NCBI GenBank assembly: GCA_964428745.1 | Contig: CAYRYZ010000054.1 | Coordinates: forward strand, 1 to 9,112 | Direction of reading: 5' to 3' | Origin: GCA-002713455 sp964428745 | Lineage (GTDB): Bacteria > Fidelibacterota > Marinisomatia > Marinisomatales > TCS55 | DNA length: 9,112 bases | Shown here: in pieces, positions 7,836 through 9,112 of the stretch | How positions within the stretch are numbered: the first letter of the stretch is position 1 | Layout of the letters: every line of letters begins with the position of its first letter | The notes under the pieces: model-generated | The model's database searches: none | The model's input: only the letters and a program-made list of their open reading frames with translations | Told to the model about the DNA's origin: nothing | Position numbers and translations under genes: made by a program

Positions 7836-8963
7836 TTAGTTAGTGCTTTTTCCGCTTAATGAGTTTTTGTAGTAATCATCAAAAGCTGCGAGTAGGCTCT
7901 CTTGGCCAGAATAAGGAGCTGGAGAATATGCTTTTGATTGAATCCCTAATTGAGATAGTTTAGAAATATGCCAATCTTGCTTGTTTGTTATATCCCAAAA
8001 GTTAACAGCATCAAATAAATTATAATCACCAGATTTAATAATATCTTTTTCAAATAACCATGAACAATCAACTTTGCATTGATTTACACCATCAGGCCAA
8101 ACAGTATGATACATGACATATTCAGGATGAAGACTTATCAACATATTGGGTGCGATTGAATAATAGTAAACTTTATCTATATCTTCTTTTTTTAAATTAC
8201 TTAATGGAGGGCAACATAATTCTCCACTTTTAGTTACACTTTTTTTATTTTTACTGAAGTTCATATAACCACCTAAAAATGGTCCAGAATAGAGATCATT
8301 TTGACCACCTAAATATGGTGTGATAGCAGCAAGATCAGGATGGAGTACAGGACAGTGATAACATTCGCAATAATTTTGTATTACAAGTTTCCAATTACCA
8401 GCAACATTATATGATTTTGTTTCAACTGGGACTAGATCTGCAATATTCCAATTAGTGAATTTTTTTATTATCGGAGAAAAATATTCATTAAAATTTACTG
8501 GTTTATTATCGAAGTTGATAAAAATGAATCCTTCCCATTCTTCAATTGAAATTGCGTGAAGAGGATAATCGCTATTATTAAATCCATCTACAGAATCCAT
8601 ATGTGGTGCACCAATTAAATCACCATTTAAGTCATAAGTCCAACCATGATATCCGCATTGTATTGACTTTGAAAATGTTCCTTTAGATTTTTCACAAATT
8701 CGTGTCCCTCGATGACGACAAACATTTGCATGTGCTTTTAATAAACCTTTAGAATCTCTTAATATAATTGCGCTTTCAGTCCCCAGGTTTACAATTTTAT
8801 ACTCACCACTTTTTGAAAGTTCTGTGGATCTACCAGCGCAAATCCAACTATTTAGAAAAATATTATCGTATTCTTTTTGTAGTATTTCTGAATTTGTATA
8901 GTACTCACGCTCCAATGTATGAGCACCTTTTCTAAGTGTTTCTGCTGTTTTTTTATAATTCAT
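7836..8963 (-). CDS. Rieske non-heme iron oxygenase, catalytic alpha subunit (substrate unknown)
   Basis: This is a 375-residue cytoplasmic oxygenase of the aromatic-ring-hydroxylating alpha-subunit superfamily. The Rieske 2Fe-2S domain is at about residues 38-140, with CRH (Cys82, His84) and CGYH (Cys103, His106). The catalytic domain follows, with the mononuclear iron motif NYCECYHCPVLH giving His203 and His208 as ligands and Glu200 in the bridging position. A likely third ligand is Asp330 in FWDITNKQDW. Glu in the bridging position and the NYxECYHCP form resemble the branch that acts on quaternary amines (carnitine, glycine betaine) rather than classical ring dioxygenases; the substrate cannot be fixed from sequence. 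The start chosen is the ATG at 8961-8963. It overlaps the upstream gene's stop as ATGA, and the family-like sequence begins there. A longer frame opening at 9041 would add 26 unrelated residues that lie on top of the upstream gene. No ferredoxin or ferredoxin-reductase gene is visible in the window. Confidence 0.93.
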   Translation of the reverse strand: MNYKKTAETLRKGAHTLEREYYTNSEILQKEYDNIFLNSWICAGRSTELSKSGEYKIVNLGTESAIILRDSKGLLKAHANVCRHRGTRICEKSKGTFSKSIQCGYHGWTYDLNGDLIGAPHMDSVDGFNNSDYPLHAISIEEWEGFIFINFDNKPVNFNEYFSPIIKKFTNWNIADLVPVETKSYNVAGNWKLVIQNYCECYHCPVLHPDLAAITPYLGGQNDLYSGPFLGGYMNFSKNKKSVTKSGELCCPPLSNLKKEDIDKVYYYSIAPNMLISLHPEYVMYHTVWPDGVNQCKVDCSWLFEKDIIKSGDYNLFDAVNFWDITNKQDWHISKLSQLGIQSKAYSPAPYSGQESLLAAFDDYYKNSLSGKSTN

Positions 8964-9112
8964 CCTTTTAGTATCTCTCTTGCTGCATTGAATCCATTGG
9001 TTCCATGTAGACCTCCACCTGGATGTGTACCTGCCCCACATAGGTATAGATTATTAATTGGGGTTCGATATTGTGCCGAACTTATTGTGGGGCGCATAAA
9101 CATAAATTGATC
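8960..9112 (-). CDS. Phytoene-desaturase-like NAD(P)/FAD-dependent oxidoreductase, C-terminal end (cut by right edge)
   Basis: Only the last 50 codons are in the window, read from base 9112 leftward to a TGA at 8962-8960. The fragment contains RPTISSAQYRTPINN followed by LYLCGAGTHPGGGLHG and TNGFNAAREIL. This is the characteristic FAD-binding tail of the CrtI/COG1233 amine-oxidase-fold family (carotenoid desaturases, PYROXD2-like proteins and many uncharacterised flavoproteins). The exact substrate and whether the enzyme is full length cannot be told from the tail. Its stop overlaps the start of the Rieske gene by 4 nt (ATGA), which points to translational coupling and a shared role. It is too short within the window to be picked up as a standard ORF, since its start lies outside. 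Confidence 0.9.
   Translation of the reverse strand, partial: DQFMFMRPTISSAQYRTPINNLYLCGAGTHPGGGLHGTNGFNAAREILKG

Noticed and set aside
8919..9110. 63-codon plus-strand frame at the right edge
   Set aside because: It is antisense to the flavoprotein tail and the Rieske N-terminus, both of which are clearly coding; the proline/cysteine-rich translation reflects the complement of the conserved glycine-rich motif.

Overview
The window is an AT-rich, densely coded piece of bacterial chromosome with five complete or nearly complete reading units, one further gene cut by the right edge, and very short gaps. No rRNA, tRNA, CRISPR array, insertion sequence or phage gene was seen. No non-coding stretch exceeds about 100 bases. 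Protein style (an MtaB-type methylthiotransferase, single-chain GcvP) and A-rich, Shine-Dalgarno-poor leaders before carB, mtaB and gcvP suggest a streamlined, probably aquatic member of the Bacteroidota/FCB side of the bacteria (Marinimicrobia-like lineages would fit). This placement is an inference from family resemblance, not a computed result.

Left half, plus strand (1-4914): the 3' end of carA, then carB 8 nt downstream, together encoding glutamine-dependent carbamoyl-phosphate synthetase, which feeds pyrimidine and arginine synthesis. After 40 bp comes mtaB, a radical-SAM tRNA methylthiotransferase acting on t6A37. The three genes run in one direction and could share a transcript.

Right half, minus strand (4916-9112): reading leftward from the right edge, the window holds the last 50 codons of a phytoene-desaturase-like FAD oxidoreductase (COG1233 type), overlapped by 4 nt (ATGA) with a Rieske non-heme iron oxygenase alpha subunit. 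After a 97-nt spacer carrying a perfect 13-bp inverted repeat comes gcvP, the glycine decarboxylase P-protein. gcvP ends one base from the end of mtaB, so the two halves converge with no room for an intergenic terminator.

The housekeeping genes look ordinary and intact, with all checked catalytic residues present. The accessory interest lies in the flavoprotein-Rieske pair. Its overlap implies coordinated expression, its substrate is unknown, and its active-site motif (Glu in the bridging position) resembles the quaternary-amine branch of Rieske oxygenases. That makes the nearby gcvP a suggestive but unproven metabolic neighbour. I did not find a clearly novel multi-gene system.
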